DNA of 24,343 nucleotides from an uncultured Bacteroidota bacterium (GCA_902514225.1 CABXPN010000014.1:1-24343); one strand, 5' to 3'; shown: positions 1 to 8,645, numbered from the stretch's first letter. The notes: a model not told the origin generated them from the letters alone. Translations and numbers: made by a program.

Positions 1-798
1 ACCTAAAATAACATGCCTTAAAAGTTTTTTCGCAACAGTTTCATTTTTCACAATAACACTATTAGTTATAGGGTCATAAATTGTATTTAAGCTATAATCA
101 TTTGAAATGTCATATTTGTTTAAATGATGTAAAACAACCGAATACTTAAATGGAAGATGTTTTAATGATTTTGATAATCCAAATTGGATTTCGAAAGGCA
201 AGTCCTCAGATTCATCTGTGTAAGTTTCTATTGGTCTTCCTATATTTTTAACAAGAAACGTTGAAACAAAATCTTTTTCTGAATTAAAATATGTAGTTGA
301 AACATTAGAAGACAAAGAAATAGAATGGTAACTTTCAAGATTGGAATTAAGAAGTTTTATATTTGACCCAAAAGAGAACTTTTGATTGATTTTTTTGGAT
401 GTACCGAAAGTGAAAATTTGCTGACTAGCACTGAATTCAGAAACTGGATTCCCTATTTCATCAGTACCCTGAAATTTACCATAATTTATTGCATCAATTC
501 CTGAAAACAACATCCAATCATCTGAAATTTTATTTGCAGAATGAAACGAAATAAAGTTTAAATCAGAAACATAGTCTACAAAATTGAAAGCAATCTGTTT
601 GTTCATACTCTCATTTAATAATGAAGGAGCTTGAAAAACCAAACTTAAGTCGTTATCAGAAACTGCAATTAACTCGCCTCCCATAGCAAGAACTCTGGAG
701 GACGAATTTAAGTTTAATGAATTATAAGATGTGTTAGAAAGTTGAGAAAATAGAATGTTTGGAAAAAATACACTAATTATGATAAATTTTCTGAACAT
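1..798 (-). CDS. porQ: Type IX secretion system protein PorQ (3' end missing)
   Basis: The frame is open from an ATG at 798 to the left edge of the window, giving 266 residues; the C-terminus lies outside. I expect roughly 330-350 residues in full from memory of the family. The protein starts with a hydrophobic signal peptide ending FSQ near residue 19. It continues with the N-terminal PorQ pattern: Tyr-x-x-Leu-x-Leu, then SSRVLAMGG, then a segment with D-x-D-L-S-L-V-F-x-x-P. The rest alternates short beta-like stretches, consistent with an outer-membrane beta-barrel-type protein. PorQ belongs to the attachment machinery of the Bacteroidota type IX secretion system, which processes and anchors cargo at the cell surface. 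Its own -7 box (871-878) lies just downstream of the lon stop. The family assignment rests on the N-terminal motif and overall character, not on a search. Confidence 0.8.
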   Translation of the reverse strand, partial: MFRKFIIISVFFPNILFSQLSNTSYNSLNLNSSSRVLAMGGELIAVSDNDLSLVFQAPSLLNESMNKQIAFNFVDYVSDLNFISFHSANKISDDWMLFSGIDAINYGKFQGTDEIGNPVSEFSASQQIFTFGTSKKINQKFSFGSNIKLLNSNLESYHSISLSSNVSTTYFNSEKDFVSTFLVKNIGRPIETYTDESEDLPFEIQFGLSKSLKHLPFKYSVVLHHLNKYDISNDYSLNTIYDPITNSVIVKNETVAKKLLRHVILG

Positions 799-870
799 CT
801 AGCTTGTTTTATTTTATTTATTTTTATTAGTATACACCAACTAACGATTTGCATTAAATTTTATTATTTG

Positions 871-878
871 CAAATTTA
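871..878 (-). promoter_or_regulatory. Bacteroidetes -7 box upstream of porQ
   Basis: Read leftward the sequence is TAAATTTG, an exact match to TAnnTTTG. It sits just beyond the lon stop codon and implies a leader of about 65 bases before the porQ ATG at 798. No clear -33 TTTG is visible at normal spacing. Confidence 0.5.
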
Positions 879-884
879 CTTTAT

Positions 885-3332
885 TTATGCAATATAAGGA
901 TTACTAACTTTGGTCTTTAATAAAGAAATATCAATTACTTCACTCATCTTTTCTACATAATGAAATTTTAATCCCTTCAGATATTTAGGATTGATTTCCA
1001 CAATGTCTTTTTTGTTTTCAGTAGATAAAACTATTTCTTTTATGCCTGATCTTTTTGCAGCTAATATCTTTTCTTTTATTCCACCAACTGGCAAAACTTT
1101 ACCTCTTAAGGTTATTTCTCCCGTCATAGCTAAATTATTTTTTACTTTTCTACCAGTAAAAGATGAGACTAAAGATGTAAACATTGTAACACCTGCTGAA
1201 GGCCCATCTTTTGGGGTAGCTCCTTCTGGCACATGAACATGAGTATTCCACTTAGAAAGATCTTCACTTTTTATTCCATATTCTGAACAGTGAGATTTTA
1301 AATATTCTAAAGCAATAGTTACTGACTCTTTCATAACCTTACCAAGATTTCCAGTTATACTTAACTGCCCTTTTCCTTTACTTAAAGTAGATTCAATAAA
1401 TAAAATATCACCTCCAACAGAAGTCCAAGCTAAACCTGTAACAACACCAGAAACATCATTTCCTATTGATTTGTCTCTATCAAATCTGGAAGGACCTAAA
1501 ATACTTTCAATTTTCTCTAAAGAGATATTTATATCATATTTTTCATCCATAGCAACAGATTTTGCCGCAAATCTCACAACTTTAGCAATCTTTTTATCTA
1601 ACCCTCTTACTCCAGATTCTCTTGTATATCCATCAACAATTTTCTCAAAAACTTTATCAGATAATTTTATATCTTTCTTTTTAAGTCCGTGTTCCTTAAT
1701 TTGTTTTGGAAATAAATGTCTTTTTGCAATTTGTACTTTCTCCTCAATTGTATATCCATTTATTTCAATAATCTCCATTCTATCTCTAAGTGCAGGCTGA
1801 ATAGTTGAAAGTGAATTTGCGGTAGCAACAAATAAAATCTTAGACAAATCATATCCTAATTCCAAATAATTATCATGAAAACTATCATTTTGTTCTGGAT
1901 CTAAAACCTCTAACAATGCGGAAGAAGGATCTCCGTTCATATCTCTAGTAACTTTATCAATTTCATCTAAAACAAAAACCGGATTTGAAGAATTTGCCTT
2001 TTTAACTGATTTTATTATTCTACCAGGCATTGCACCAATATATGTTTTTCTATGACCTCTAATTTCAGCTTCATCTCTAAGACCTCCTAAACTTACTCTG
2101 ACATACTTTCTTCCTAAACTTTCCGCAATTGATTTTCCTAATGATGTTTTACCAACTCCTGGAGGTCCGTACAAACATAAAATTGGAGATTTCATATCCC
2201 CTTTAAGTTTTAGAACAGCTAAATGTTCAATAATTCTTTCTTTTACTTTTTCTAACCCAAAATGATCTCTGTCCAGAATCTCGCTTGCTTTTTTCAAATC
2301 AAACTTATCATTTGTAAACTCGTTCCAAGGAAGTTCTAAAATTAATTCCAAATAACTTCTTTGCACAGCATAATCTGCCATGCTAGGGTTCATTCTTTGT
2401 AATTTTTTCAATCCTTTATCAAACTCTTTTTCTACTTCCTTTTTCCATTTCTTTTTAGAAGCCTGTTTTCGCATTTCATCAATCTCTTTTTCAGAACCAG
2501 CACCTCCTAGTTCTTCCTGTATCGCTTTCATTTGCTGATGAAGGTAATATTCTCTTTGTTGCTTATCTAAATCCGTTTTTACTTTTGATTGGATTTCATT
2601 TTTCATTTCTAACATCTGCAGCTCTTTAGTCAGTAATGAAAGAGCTTTATTTGCTCTATCAAATAAGTCAGTGTTCTCTAAAAGTTCTTGTTTTTCTTTC
2701 AGAGAAACATTCATATTAGATGAAACAAAATTTATTACAAATGAAGGACTTTCTATGTTTTTAATTGCGATAGTTGCTTCAGAAGGAATATTAGGAGAAA
2801 GTTCAATAATATCTAAAGCTATATCTTTTACAGAATCAACTAATGCTTCAAATCCTTTATTATTAGTATGTGGCTTTGCCTCTACCAACTCAGTCACATT
2901 AGCTTTAAAATAAGGTTCTTCTTGTACTATTTCTCCTAATTCAAATCTTTTTCTACCTTGTATAATTGCTGTTATATTTCCATCCGGCATTCGTAGCATT
3001 TTTAAAATATGAGCAACTGTACCTACTTTATTTAAATCCTCTTTGTTTGGAATTTCTACTTTTGGATCTTTCTGAGATAGAACACCAATAATTTTATTTC
3101 CTTTATAAGTTTCTTTTATAAGTTTTATGGATCTATCTCTACCAATGGTAATTGGAATGATTACACCAGGAAACAAAACTGTATTTCTTAAAGGAAGTAT
3201 TGGTAAAATATTGGGAGTTTCTTCCTTATTTATTTTCTCTTCATCCTCATTACTCATTAACGGAAACATTTCTGTTTCTTCATCAAACGCATTGCTTAGA
3301 TTAAAACTGAACTCATCTTTATTTATCTTCAT
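885..3332 (-). CDS. lon: Endopeptidase La (ATP-dependent Lon protease)
   Basis: This 815-residue protein is a full-length LonA protease, which degrades misfolded and regulatory proteins in the cytoplasm using ATP. The N-terminal substrate-binding (LAN) domain covers about residues 40-240 and is followed by a coiled-coil region rich in Lys/Glu/Gln. The AAA+ module has a Walker A GPPGVGKT at 389-396 and a Walker B ending VFVLDEIDK. The C-terminal protease domain carries the catalytic dyad Ser712 (in DGPSAG) and Lys755 (second Lys of GGIKEK). All key residues are present. The first 40 residues are acidic and low-complexity, a variable extension. The start codon overlaps the stop of the 101-residue gene upstream by one base (TAATG), which suggests translational coupling. 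I see no obvious heat-shock operator. Confidence 0.97.
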   Translation of the reverse strand: MKINKDEFSFNLSNAFDEETEMFPLMSNEDEEKINKEETPNILPILPLRNTVLFPGVIIPITIGRDRSIKLIKETYKGNKIIGVLSQKDPKVEIPNKEDLNKVGTVAHILKMLRMPDGNITAIIQGRKRFELGEIVQEEPYFKANVTELVEAKPHTNNKGFEALVDSVKDIALDIIELSPNIPSEATIAIKNIESPSFVINFVSSNMNVSLKEKQELLENTDLFDRANKALSLLTKELQMLEMKNEIQSKVKTDLDKQQREYYLHQQMKAIQEELGGAGSEKEIDEMRKQASKKKWKKEVEKEFDKGLKKLQRMNPSMADYAVQRSYLELILELPWNEFTNDKFDLKKASEILDRDHFGLEKVKERIIEHLAVLKLKGDMKSPILCLYGPPGVGKTSLGKSIAESLGRKYVRVSLGGLRDEAEIRGHRKTYIGAMPGRIIKSVKKANSSNPVFVLDEIDKVTRDMNGDPSSALLEVLDPEQNDSFHDNYLELGYDLSKILFVATANSLSTIQPALRDRMEIIEINGYTIEEKVQIAKRHLFPKQIKEHGLKKKDIKLSDKVFEKIVDGYTRESGVRGLDKKIAKVVRFAAKSVAMDEKYDINISLEKIESILGPSRFDRDKSIGNDVSGVVTGLAWTSVGGDILFIESTLSKGKGQLSITGNLGKVMKESVTIALEYLKSHCSEYGIKSEDLSKWNTHVHVPEGATPKDGPSAGVTMFTSLVSSFTGRKVKNNLAMTGEITLRGKVLPVGGIKEKILAAKRSGIKEIVLSTENKKDIVEINPKYLKGLKFHYVEKMSEVIDISLLKTKVSNPYIA

Positions 3333-3637
3333 TATTTTCCTCTTCTATTATTAAACGCATCAAATAATTTTTGTTTAATATCTTCTTCTATTTGTTCTTC
3401 TGCTTGATTGTATCCAAAATACTGCCCACAGATTAAAGAAATTAAAGCTGCTTCTCTTACATTATGTCCCTGTTGCAAGATTCTCATAATACTGTCATAA
3501 ACAGTTTCACTTTCTTCAAATGTTTGCTTTGCAGAAGAAACTATATTATCTAATTCATCAGAAGAACATTCTAACAAATTACATAATTTCTCACTCTCAA
3601 ATTTGTCAAATTTAATAGCATATTGTAAATCAGTCAT
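3332..3637 (-). CDS. Uncharacterised 101-residue protein coupled to lon
   Basis: I do not recognise this family. The protein is small, acidic and predicted mostly helical, with no signal peptide or membrane segment. It has two Cys residues close together (in KLCNLLECSS) and one more in LICGQYFGYNQ. The C-terminus ends in a basic NNRRGK tail. Its stop codon shares one base with the lon start codon, so the two genes are almost certainly co-transcribed and may be translationally coupled. The 72-base gap upstream contains no exact TAnnTTTG box, so the pair may be read from the GlmU-like gene or from a divergent promoter type. A role as a Lon accessory factor or substrate adaptor is only a guess from position. 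That it is a real gene is supported by the tight junction. Confidence 0.75.
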   Translation of the reverse strand: MTDLQYAIKFDKFESEKLCNLLECSSDELDNIVSSAKQTFEESETVYDSIMRILQQGHNVREAALISLICGQYFGYNQAEEQIEEDIKQKLFDAFNNRRGK

Positions 3638-3709
3638 AAATAGTATATTTTTTATTTATAATCTTCAATAAACATGCCAAACAAGAAAACAGGAAATATT
3701 GTCAGTTTA

Positions 3710-4867
3710 TTAGTAATTTCTGTACTTAGATGTCAGTTCGAAAACCTTATTTAATATTGATTTATCTACATCCGTAAATTCCATGTTTCTTCTTTTCATT
3801 ACGATTTCTGCTACTTCAAAAACCTTGTTTGTTTTATATGTTGTAAATCCTGAATTACCACCCCAACTAAAAGACGGAATAATATTTCTAGGAAATCCAC
3901 TTCCAAAAATATTAGCACTTACTCCAACTACAGTACCTGTATTAAACATAGTATTTATTCCACATTTTGAATAATCTGCCATTATTAAACCACAAAATTG
4001 CAATCCAGTTTTTTTAAACCTTTCCATTTCATAATTCCAGAGTTTTACCTCAGCATAATTATTTTTAAGATTTGAGTTATTTGTGTCAGCCCCTAAATTA
4101 CACCACTCCCCAATTACAGAATTCCCTAAAAAACCTTCATGAGCTTTGGATGAATAACCGAAAAAGACAGAATTATTTACTTCTCCTCCAACTTTACAAT
4201 ATGGTCCCAATGTTGTTGATCCATAGATTTTAGAGCCCATCTTAAGTGTTGAATTATTGCACATAGCAAACGGACCCCTAATAATAGATCCCTCCATAAC
4301 CTCCGCATTTTTTCCTATGTAAATTGGTCCATCATTAGAATTTAGAATTGCACAATTTACTTTCGCTCCTTTTTCAATAAAAATAGGATATTCTCCGAAA
4401 CAAGTATTTGTTTCAAGTAAATTTTCTGAATGTTTTGAAAGAACTAAATGTTTAAAATCTGTTTTAATCTCTTCTCCATTTAAAGAAAAAATATCCCATA
4501 AATCATTTATCTTATTAAAGGAAGTGTTACACTCAATTTTATCTAAATTATCAGGGACAAAATCATGATTATTAATTGCAATAACAACCTCATTCTTTAC
4601 TAAAACTTCTCCTTTTCTTAATGAACTAATTTCAGTAATCACATCATCATTTGGCAATACGGAACTATTTATCCAAAGATTTTCTTTTGATCGTTTTATT
4701 GGAAATTTTTCAGAAAGATAATCTTCTGTTTGCACGGAAACATCTGAAAAATAAAATTCCCATTTTTCTTTTATCGTAACAATTCCAACTCTAAAATCTG
4801 AAATAGGACGAGTAAAAGTAAGAGGATATAAATTCTCTCTTTCTATGTCAAACAAAATTACATTCAT
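3710..4867 (-). CDS. GlmU-like putative sugar nucleotidyltransferase with left-handed beta-helix
   Basis: This 385-residue protein matches the Bacteroidota GlmU-like family (TIGR03991 type). The N-terminus reads MNVILFDIERENLYPLTFTR followed by Pro-Ile. Members have a degenerate nucleotidyltransferase half without the usual LxAGxGTRM loop of GlmU. The second half, about residues 155-340, carries hexapeptide-type repeats such as IFIEKGAKV, IYIGKNAEV and the GEWCNLGADTNNSNLKNNYAEV segment typical of a left-handed beta-helix acyltransferase. The family is thought to supply UDP-GlcNAc-type precursors, but the exact reaction is uncertain. An exact TAnnTTTG box at 4885-4892 sits just after the rpmE2 terminator, so the gene probably has its own promoter and a short leader. 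Confidence 0.85.
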   Translation of the reverse strand: MNVILFDIERENLYPLTFTRPISDFRVGIVTIKEKWEFYFSDVSVQTEDYLSEKFPIKRSKENLWINSSVLPNDDVITEISSLRKGEVLVKNEVVIAINNHDFVPDNLDKIECNTSFNKINDLWDIFSLNGEEIKTDFKHLVLSKHSENLLETNTCFGEYPIFIEKGAKVNCAILNSNDGPIYIGKNAEVMEGSIIRGPFAMCNNSTLKMGSKIYGSTTLGPYCKVGGEVNNSVFFGYSSKAHEGFLGNSVIGEWCNLGADTNNSNLKNNYAEVKLWNYEMERFKKTGLQFCGLIMADYSKCGINTMFNTGTVVGVSANIFGSGFPRNIIPSFSWGGNSGFTTYKTNKVFEVAEIVMKRRNMEFTDVDKSILNKVFELTSKYRNY

Positions 4868-4884
4868 ATAAAAAATTTATTTTA

Positions 4885-4892
4885 CAAACTTA
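4885..4892 (-). promoter_or_regulatory. Bacteroidetes -7 box of the GlmU-like gene
   Basis: Read leftward the bases are TAAGTTTG, an exact TAnnTTTG. The box follows the U-tract of the rpmE2 terminator, and 17 bases separate it from the ATG at 4867. Any -33 contact would fall inside the terminator hairpin. Confidence 0.5.
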
Positions 4893-4895
4893 AAT

Positions 4896-4928
4896 AAAAA
4901 AGCCCACACTATAAGTATGGGCTTTCTT
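4896..4928 (-). terminator. Intrinsic terminator of rpmE2
   Basis: An eight-base arm AAAGCCCA (4899-4906) pairs with TGGGCTTT (4918-4925). Inside it ACT/AGT form three more pairs around a three-base loop after one mismatch. Read leftward, the hairpin is followed directly by a T-rich tract, the classic Rho-independent form. Confidence 0.85.
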
Positions 4929-4945
4929 TATTATTTGAACGAAAT

Positions 4946-5200
4946 CTATTTTTTAAATTTCGCGTATTTATTTTTGAATTTATCAATTCTACCAGCAGTA
5001 TCAATAAGTTTTGTTTTACCAGTATAGAAAGGATGAGAGTCAGAAGAAATCTCCATTTTAATTAATGGGTAGTCATTTCCGTCTGTATATTTAATTGTAT
5101 CTTCAGTTGGTGCGCAAGATTTTGTTAAAACCATATAATCTGTTGACATATCTTTAAATACGCATAATCTGTAATCTTCTGGGTGTATTCCTGTTTTCAT
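4946..5200 (-). CDS. rpmE2: 50S ribosomal protein L31 type B
   Basis: The 84-residue sequence is a type B L31, a small protein of the large ribosomal subunit. It opens [17 protein letters not shown] and contains the [10 protein letters not shown] and KFKNKYAKF blocks typical of the family. The CxxC zinc pair of classical L31 is absent; only isolated Cys13 and Cys29 remain, so this is the zinc-independent form. The gene is monocistronic: it has a good promoter (-7 box 5236-5243, TTG about 19 bases upstream) and a strong terminator. The leader is about 30 bases long. Confidence 0.96.
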   Translation of the reverse strand: MKTGIHPEDYRLCVFKDMSTDYMVLTKSCAPTEDTIKYTDGNDYPLIKMEISSDSHPFYTGKTKLIDTAGRIDKFKNKYAKFKK

Positions 5201-5235
5201 TTTCTTTTATTTTTTATATTCCCGAAATAGGACGG

Positions 5236-5265
5236 CAAAAATAGTAATTTATTAAAAACAAACAA
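5236..5265 (-). promoter_or_regulatory. Promoter of rpmE2 (-33 and -7)
   Basis: Read leftward there is a TTG at 5265-5263, 19 bases, then TATTTTTG at 5243-5236. Both elements and their spacing fit the Bacteroidetes sigma-A consensus, making this the best two-part promoter in the window. Confidence 0.65.
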
Positions 5266-5288
5266 CAAATGTTATATTTTTATTTCTT

Positions 5289-5969
5289 CTAACTTTTTTT
5301 TGGAGGGAAAATATACTTTATTAGAAGTAAATGCAGGAAGAAAACAAACTCCAATACTAAAATATACCATGGCCAATCTCCTATCAAAAAAGGGTTATCA
5401 ACCCCAGGTTTATGATGCAAATACATATAATTAGAATTAATTAGAAAATTTAAAGGAAGATTTATTACAACAAGAATTTGTAAATACCAAAATGCGTTTT
5501 TCCACCCATTAACTCTTGGTTTCATTTTCTTTACAACCGATAAAAATATAGGAACAAACAACATTGCAGCATGTGTGAAATAATAATAAAACAACAGCCA
5601 ATTGCTTTTTCCCATTGTAAGCTCGGGGGTCAACATAGCATGAACTGCTGCAGGGATAGCTAAAAAAATACACCATTCGAACATCCATTGTTTTGGTTTC
5701 CAAAAATTAATGATACATATTATAAAAGAAACTCTGCAAAGATGTAAGGGTAAACTATCCTTAACAGACCAAATATCAATACTCACCTCATAAATAATAG
5801 CATAAAACCATGCAATTGCAAATACAACTGACATAAGTCTCATAAAATTATTTTGAAATTTTTCTGATGACTTTTTTAATAAATAGGTAAGTATTGCAAT
5901 AATAAGGACGCTACCTATTAGCCCTTTATACCATAATTCAGAAAGTGGAGGAATCATTACATGTTCCAT
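5289..5969 (-). CDS. TIGR02206/YwaF-type integral membrane protein
   Basis: This 226-residue protein has about six to seven hydrophobic helices and matches the TIGR02206 (YwaF-like) membrane family. Recognisable family marks are SLPLHLCRVSF after the second or third helix, LTPELTMGKSNW in the middle, and the near-C-terminal GDWPWYI before the final helix. The tail is short and basic (PPKKS). Its function is not known; B. subtilis YwaF is a homologue with no assigned role. An exact -7 box (5975-5982) lies only five bases from the ATG at 5969, so the transcript is probably leaderless. The gene diverges from typA. Confidence 0.85.
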   Translation of the reverse strand: MEHVMIPPLSELWYKGLIGSVLIIAILTYLLKKSSEKFQNNFMRLMSVVFAIAWFYAIIYEVSIDIWSVKDSLPLHLCRVSFIICIINFWKPKQWMFEWCIFLAIPAAVHAMLTPELTMGKSNWLLFYYYFTHAAMLFVPIFLSVVKKMKPRVNGWKNAFWYLQILVVINLPLNFLINSNYMYLHHKPGVDNPFLIGDWPWYILVLEFVFFLHLLLIKYIFPPKKS

Positions 5970-5974
5970 AAAAG

Positions 5975-5982
5975 CAAATATA
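5975..5982 (-). promoter_or_regulatory. -7 box of the YwaF-like gene; leaderless start predicted
   Basis: Read leftward the bases are TATATTTG. The last G is five bases from the start codon, so transcription is expected to begin at or next to the ATG. Confidence 0.55.
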
Positions 5983-6031
5983 TAATAAATATAATTTACA
6001 CACTTTTAGTAGTTTACCTCAGTATAAAGTT

Positions 6032-6039
6032 TACTTTTG
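6032..6039 (+). promoter_or_regulatory. -7 box of typA
   Basis: TACTTTTG matches TAnnTTTG exactly and lies 22 bases before the typA ATG, giving a leader of about 16 bases. A TTTTAG at about 6004-6009 could be a degenerate -33 element. Confidence 0.55.
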
Positions 6040-6061
6040 CAAACTTTTTAAAGCCAAATAA

Positions 6062-7858
6062 ATGAAATTAAAAAACATAGCTATTATTGCTCATGTAGAC
6101 CATGGGAAAACTACCTTAGTTGACAAAATGTTACTTGCATCTGAAATGTTTTCGGAACATGAAAAACCAGGAGAACTAATAATGGATTCCAATCCTTTAG
6201 AAAAAGAAAGAGGAATTACAATTTTAGCTAAGAATGTATCTGTAACTTATAAAGATTACAAAATTAATATTTTAGACACTCCAGGTCACTCGGACTTTGG
6301 TGGTGAAGTAGAAAGAGTTTTAAACATGGCGGATGGTGTAGTTTTATTAGTTGACGCATTTGAAGGACCAATGCCACAAACCAGATTTGTACTTTCGAAA
6401 GCACTTGAATTAGGATTAAAACCAATTGTTGTTGTAAATAAAGTAGATAAATTAAATTGTACTCCTGAAGAGGTGAACGAGATGGTTTTTGAGTTGATGT
6501 TTAACTTAGACGCTACAGAGGAACAATTAGATTTTCCTACAATTTACGGATCTAGTAAGAATGGGTGGATGGGAGTAGACTGGAAAACTCCAACGAAAGA
6601 TATCACCTATTTAATGGATAAAATTATCGAACATATACCATCGCCAAAAGTAAATGAAGGTACAACTCAATTATTAATTACCTCTCTTGATTATTCCTCA
6701 TTTATTGGAAGAATAGCTATTGGAAGAGTACACAGAGGAAGTGTAAAAGAAAATCAGAATATAATACTTTGTAAAAGAGATGGAAGCAAAGTAAAATCAA
6801 AAATCAAAGAGGTATTTATATTTGATGGTTTTGAGAAAAGAAAAGTACAAGAAGTAACTGCCGGAGAAATTTGCGCAATAACTGGTATTGAAGGGTTTGA
6901 TATTAGTGATACTATTGCCGATTTCGAAAATCCAGAAGCATTACCAACAATAAAGATTGATGAACCAACAATGAGTATGACTTTTACCATTAACGATTCT
7001 CCATTTTTCGGACAAGATGGTAAATTTGTTACTTCACGTCAGATAAAAGAAAGGTTGGAAAAAGAAGTAGAAAGAAACCTTGCTCTTAAAGTAGAGCAAA
7101 CAGAATCTGCAGACACATTTAGAGTGTTTGGTAGAGGTGTTTTACACCTTTCGGTTCTTATCGAAACAATGAGAAGAGAAGGATATGAGTTACAAATTGG
7201 TCAGCCACAAGTAATTATAAAAGAAATAGATGGTGTGAAATGTGAACCAATTGAAGAGTTAACAATCGATATTCCAGAAAATGTAAGTGGAAAAGCAATT
7301 GAGACGGTCACTATCAGGAAAGGTGAAATGACAATTATGGAACCAAAAGGTGACTTAATGCATTTAGAGTTTAGTATTCCATCAAGAGGGATTATAGGAT
7401 TACGTAATTACTTACTAACCGCAACTGCAGGTGAAGCTATCATGTCTCACAGATTCAAAGAGTTTCAACCACACAAAGGAACTATTCCTGGAAGATTAAA
7501 TGGTTCTTTAATTTCAATGGAACAAGGAAATGCAATTCCTTACTCTTTAAATAACATGCAAGAAAGAGGTACGTTTTTTGTAGAGCCAAACCAATCAATA
7601 TATGAAGGACAAGTTATTGGAAAGAATACAAGAGCAGATGATTTAGTTATTAATGTTACCAAAACTAAAAAGATGTCGAATATGAGATCTTCTGGTAATG
7701 ATGATAAAGTAAAAATTGCACCACCGATTATTTTTACTTTAGAAGAAGCTTTGGAATACATACAAGCAGATGAATATGTAGAAGCAACTCCTAAAAACTT
7801 AAGACTAAGAAAAATGTTACTTAAGGAGCATGATAGGAAAAGAAATAAAATTAAATAA
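6062..7858 (+). CDS. typA: Ribosome-associated GTPase TypA/BipA
   Basis: This 598-residue protein has the normal length for TypA/BipA, a translational GTPase related to EF-G and LepA that binds 70S ribosomes and helps 50S assembly and stress or cold adaptation. The G1 motif AHVDHGKTT is at residues 10-18, followed by KERGIT (switch I), DTPGH (G3) and NKVD (G4). Downstream come the beta-barrel domain II and the EF-G-like domains III and V, with SIPSRGIIGLRNYLLTATAG characteristic of this family, then the TypA-specific C-terminal domain (GTFFVEPNQSIYEGQVIGKN and EEALEYIQADEYVEATPKNL). The gene stands alone, with its own promoter upstream. Its stop codon lies within a bidirectional terminator. 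Confidence 0.97.
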   Translation: MKLKNIAIIAHVDHGKTTLVDKMLLASEMFSEHEKPGELIMDSNPLEKERGITILAKNVSVTYKDYKINILDTPGHSDFGGEVERVLNMADGVVLLVDAFEGPMPQTRFVLSKALELGLKPIVVVNKVDKLNCTPEEVNEMVFELMFNLDATEEQLDFPTIYGSSKNGWMGVDWKTPTKDITYLMDKIIEHIPSPKVNEGTTQLLITSLDYSSFIGRIAIGRVHRGSVKENQNIILCKRDGSKVKSKIKEVFIFDGFEKRKVQEVTAGEICAITGIEGFDISDTIADFENPEALPTIKIDEPTMSMTFTINDSPFFGQDGKFVTSRQIKERLEKEVERNLALKVEQTESADTFRVFGRGVLHLSVLIETMRREGYELQIGQPQVIIKEIDGVKCEPIEELTIDIPENVSGKAIETVTIRKGEMTIMEPKGDLMHLEFSIPSRGIIGLRNYLLTATAGEAIMSHRFKEFQPHKGTIPGRLNGSLISMEQGNAIPYSLNNMQERGTFFVEPNQSIYEGQVIGKNTRADDLVINVTKTKKMSNMRSSGNDDKVKIAPPIIFTLEEALEYIQADEYVEATPKNLRLRKMLLKEHDRKRNKIK

Positions 7859-7896
7859 GAAAAAGGGACACTTTCGTGTCCCTTTTTCTTATTTAA
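7851..7896. terminator. 46-base perfect palindrome, bidirectional terminator covering both stop codons
   Basis: Arms 7851-7871 and 7876-7896 are perfect 21-base inverted repeats around a four-base loop (TTTC on +, GAAA on -). The core is AAAAAGGGACAC / GTGTCCCTTTTT, so each strand has its own U-tract. The typA stop (7856-7858) and the stop of the leftward Bax-inhibitor gene (7893-7895) both sit inside the arms. Confidence 0.92.
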
Positions 7897-8645
7897 TCTC
7901 TACTAAGTTTCGCTAATAATCGGAGTATCTCCAGATACAACCAAACCAATGTTACAAGTAATCCGAATGCACCATACCATTCCATATATTTTGGAGCACC
8001 ATTCTCTGCAGCTTCTTCAATAAAATCAAAATCCATTACTAAATTTAATGAAGCTATTATTACTACAAATAACGAAAAACCTATACTCATTAATGAAGAA
8101 TTTGAAGGATCCATAACAGCAAGTCCACCTCCACTTCCAAAAAAACTCATAATAAAACTAACCAAGTAAACCACTCCAATTCCTGCAGTAGCAGCAAAAA
8201 CTCCAAGCTTAAAGTTTTCTGTAGCTTTTATAATTTTTGTTTTATAAGCAAACAACAATGCAAACATAATTCCTAAAGTTAAGAAAATTGCTTTTGGCAC
8301 AATTCCTGGCTCAAATGCATTTGCATAAATTAACGAGATTCCACCAAGAGCTAAACCTTCAAGTGCTGCATAAATTGGCACCGTAACTGGTGACCACTCC
8401 TTTTTATACATAGTAATAATAGCAACTATAAAACCTCCTATAAAACCAGGCCACACAAAACTATATGCTTTTTCAATTGGCAATGTATATGTATAATAAG
8501 CAGCTAATATTAAAATACTAAGACCAATAATTGTTTTATTTACCGCACCATCAAGAGTCATTACTCCCCCGCTTGTGTTTGTTAAATTCTCAAATGTTTT
8601 TTTGTTCAGAGCCGGGTTTCCCGAACGCATCATATTTCTTGCCAT
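7893..8645 (-). CDS. Bax inhibitor-1/YccA family membrane protein
   Basis: This 250-residue protein belongs to the Bax-inhibitor-1-like group with a soluble N-terminus (BaxI_1 type). About 40 cytoplasmic residues begin MARNMMRSGNPALNKKTFEN and include a GVMTLDGAVNKT segment. Seven hydrophobic helices follow. The last part has NLVMDFDFIEEAAENGAPKY followed by MEWYGAFGLLVTLVWLYLEI, a block seen across the family. Relatives form pH-sensitive calcium leak channels or interact with membrane proteases, but the role here is unknown. No exact TAnnTTTG box was found upstream. The 3' end shares a terminator palindrome with typA. Confidence 0.92.
   Translation of the reverse strand: MARNMMRSGNPALNKKTFENLTNTSGGVMTLDGAVNKTIIGLSILILAAYYTYTLPIEKAYSFVWPGFIGGFIVAIITMYKKEWSPVTVPIYAALEGLALGGISLIYANAFEPGIVPKAIFLTLGIMFALLFAYKTKIIKATENFKLGVFAATAGIGVVYLVSFIMSFFGSGGGLAVMDPSNSSLMSIGFSLFVVIIASLNLVMDFDFIEEAAENGAPKYMEWYGAFGLLVTLVWLYLEILRLLAKLSRD

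Noticed and set aside
991..1236. Rightward open frames inside lon (also 1471-1800, 2671-2913, 3127-3354)
   Set aside because: They are antisense to a clear lon gene, with no promoter or family signal; a result of AT-rich codon use.
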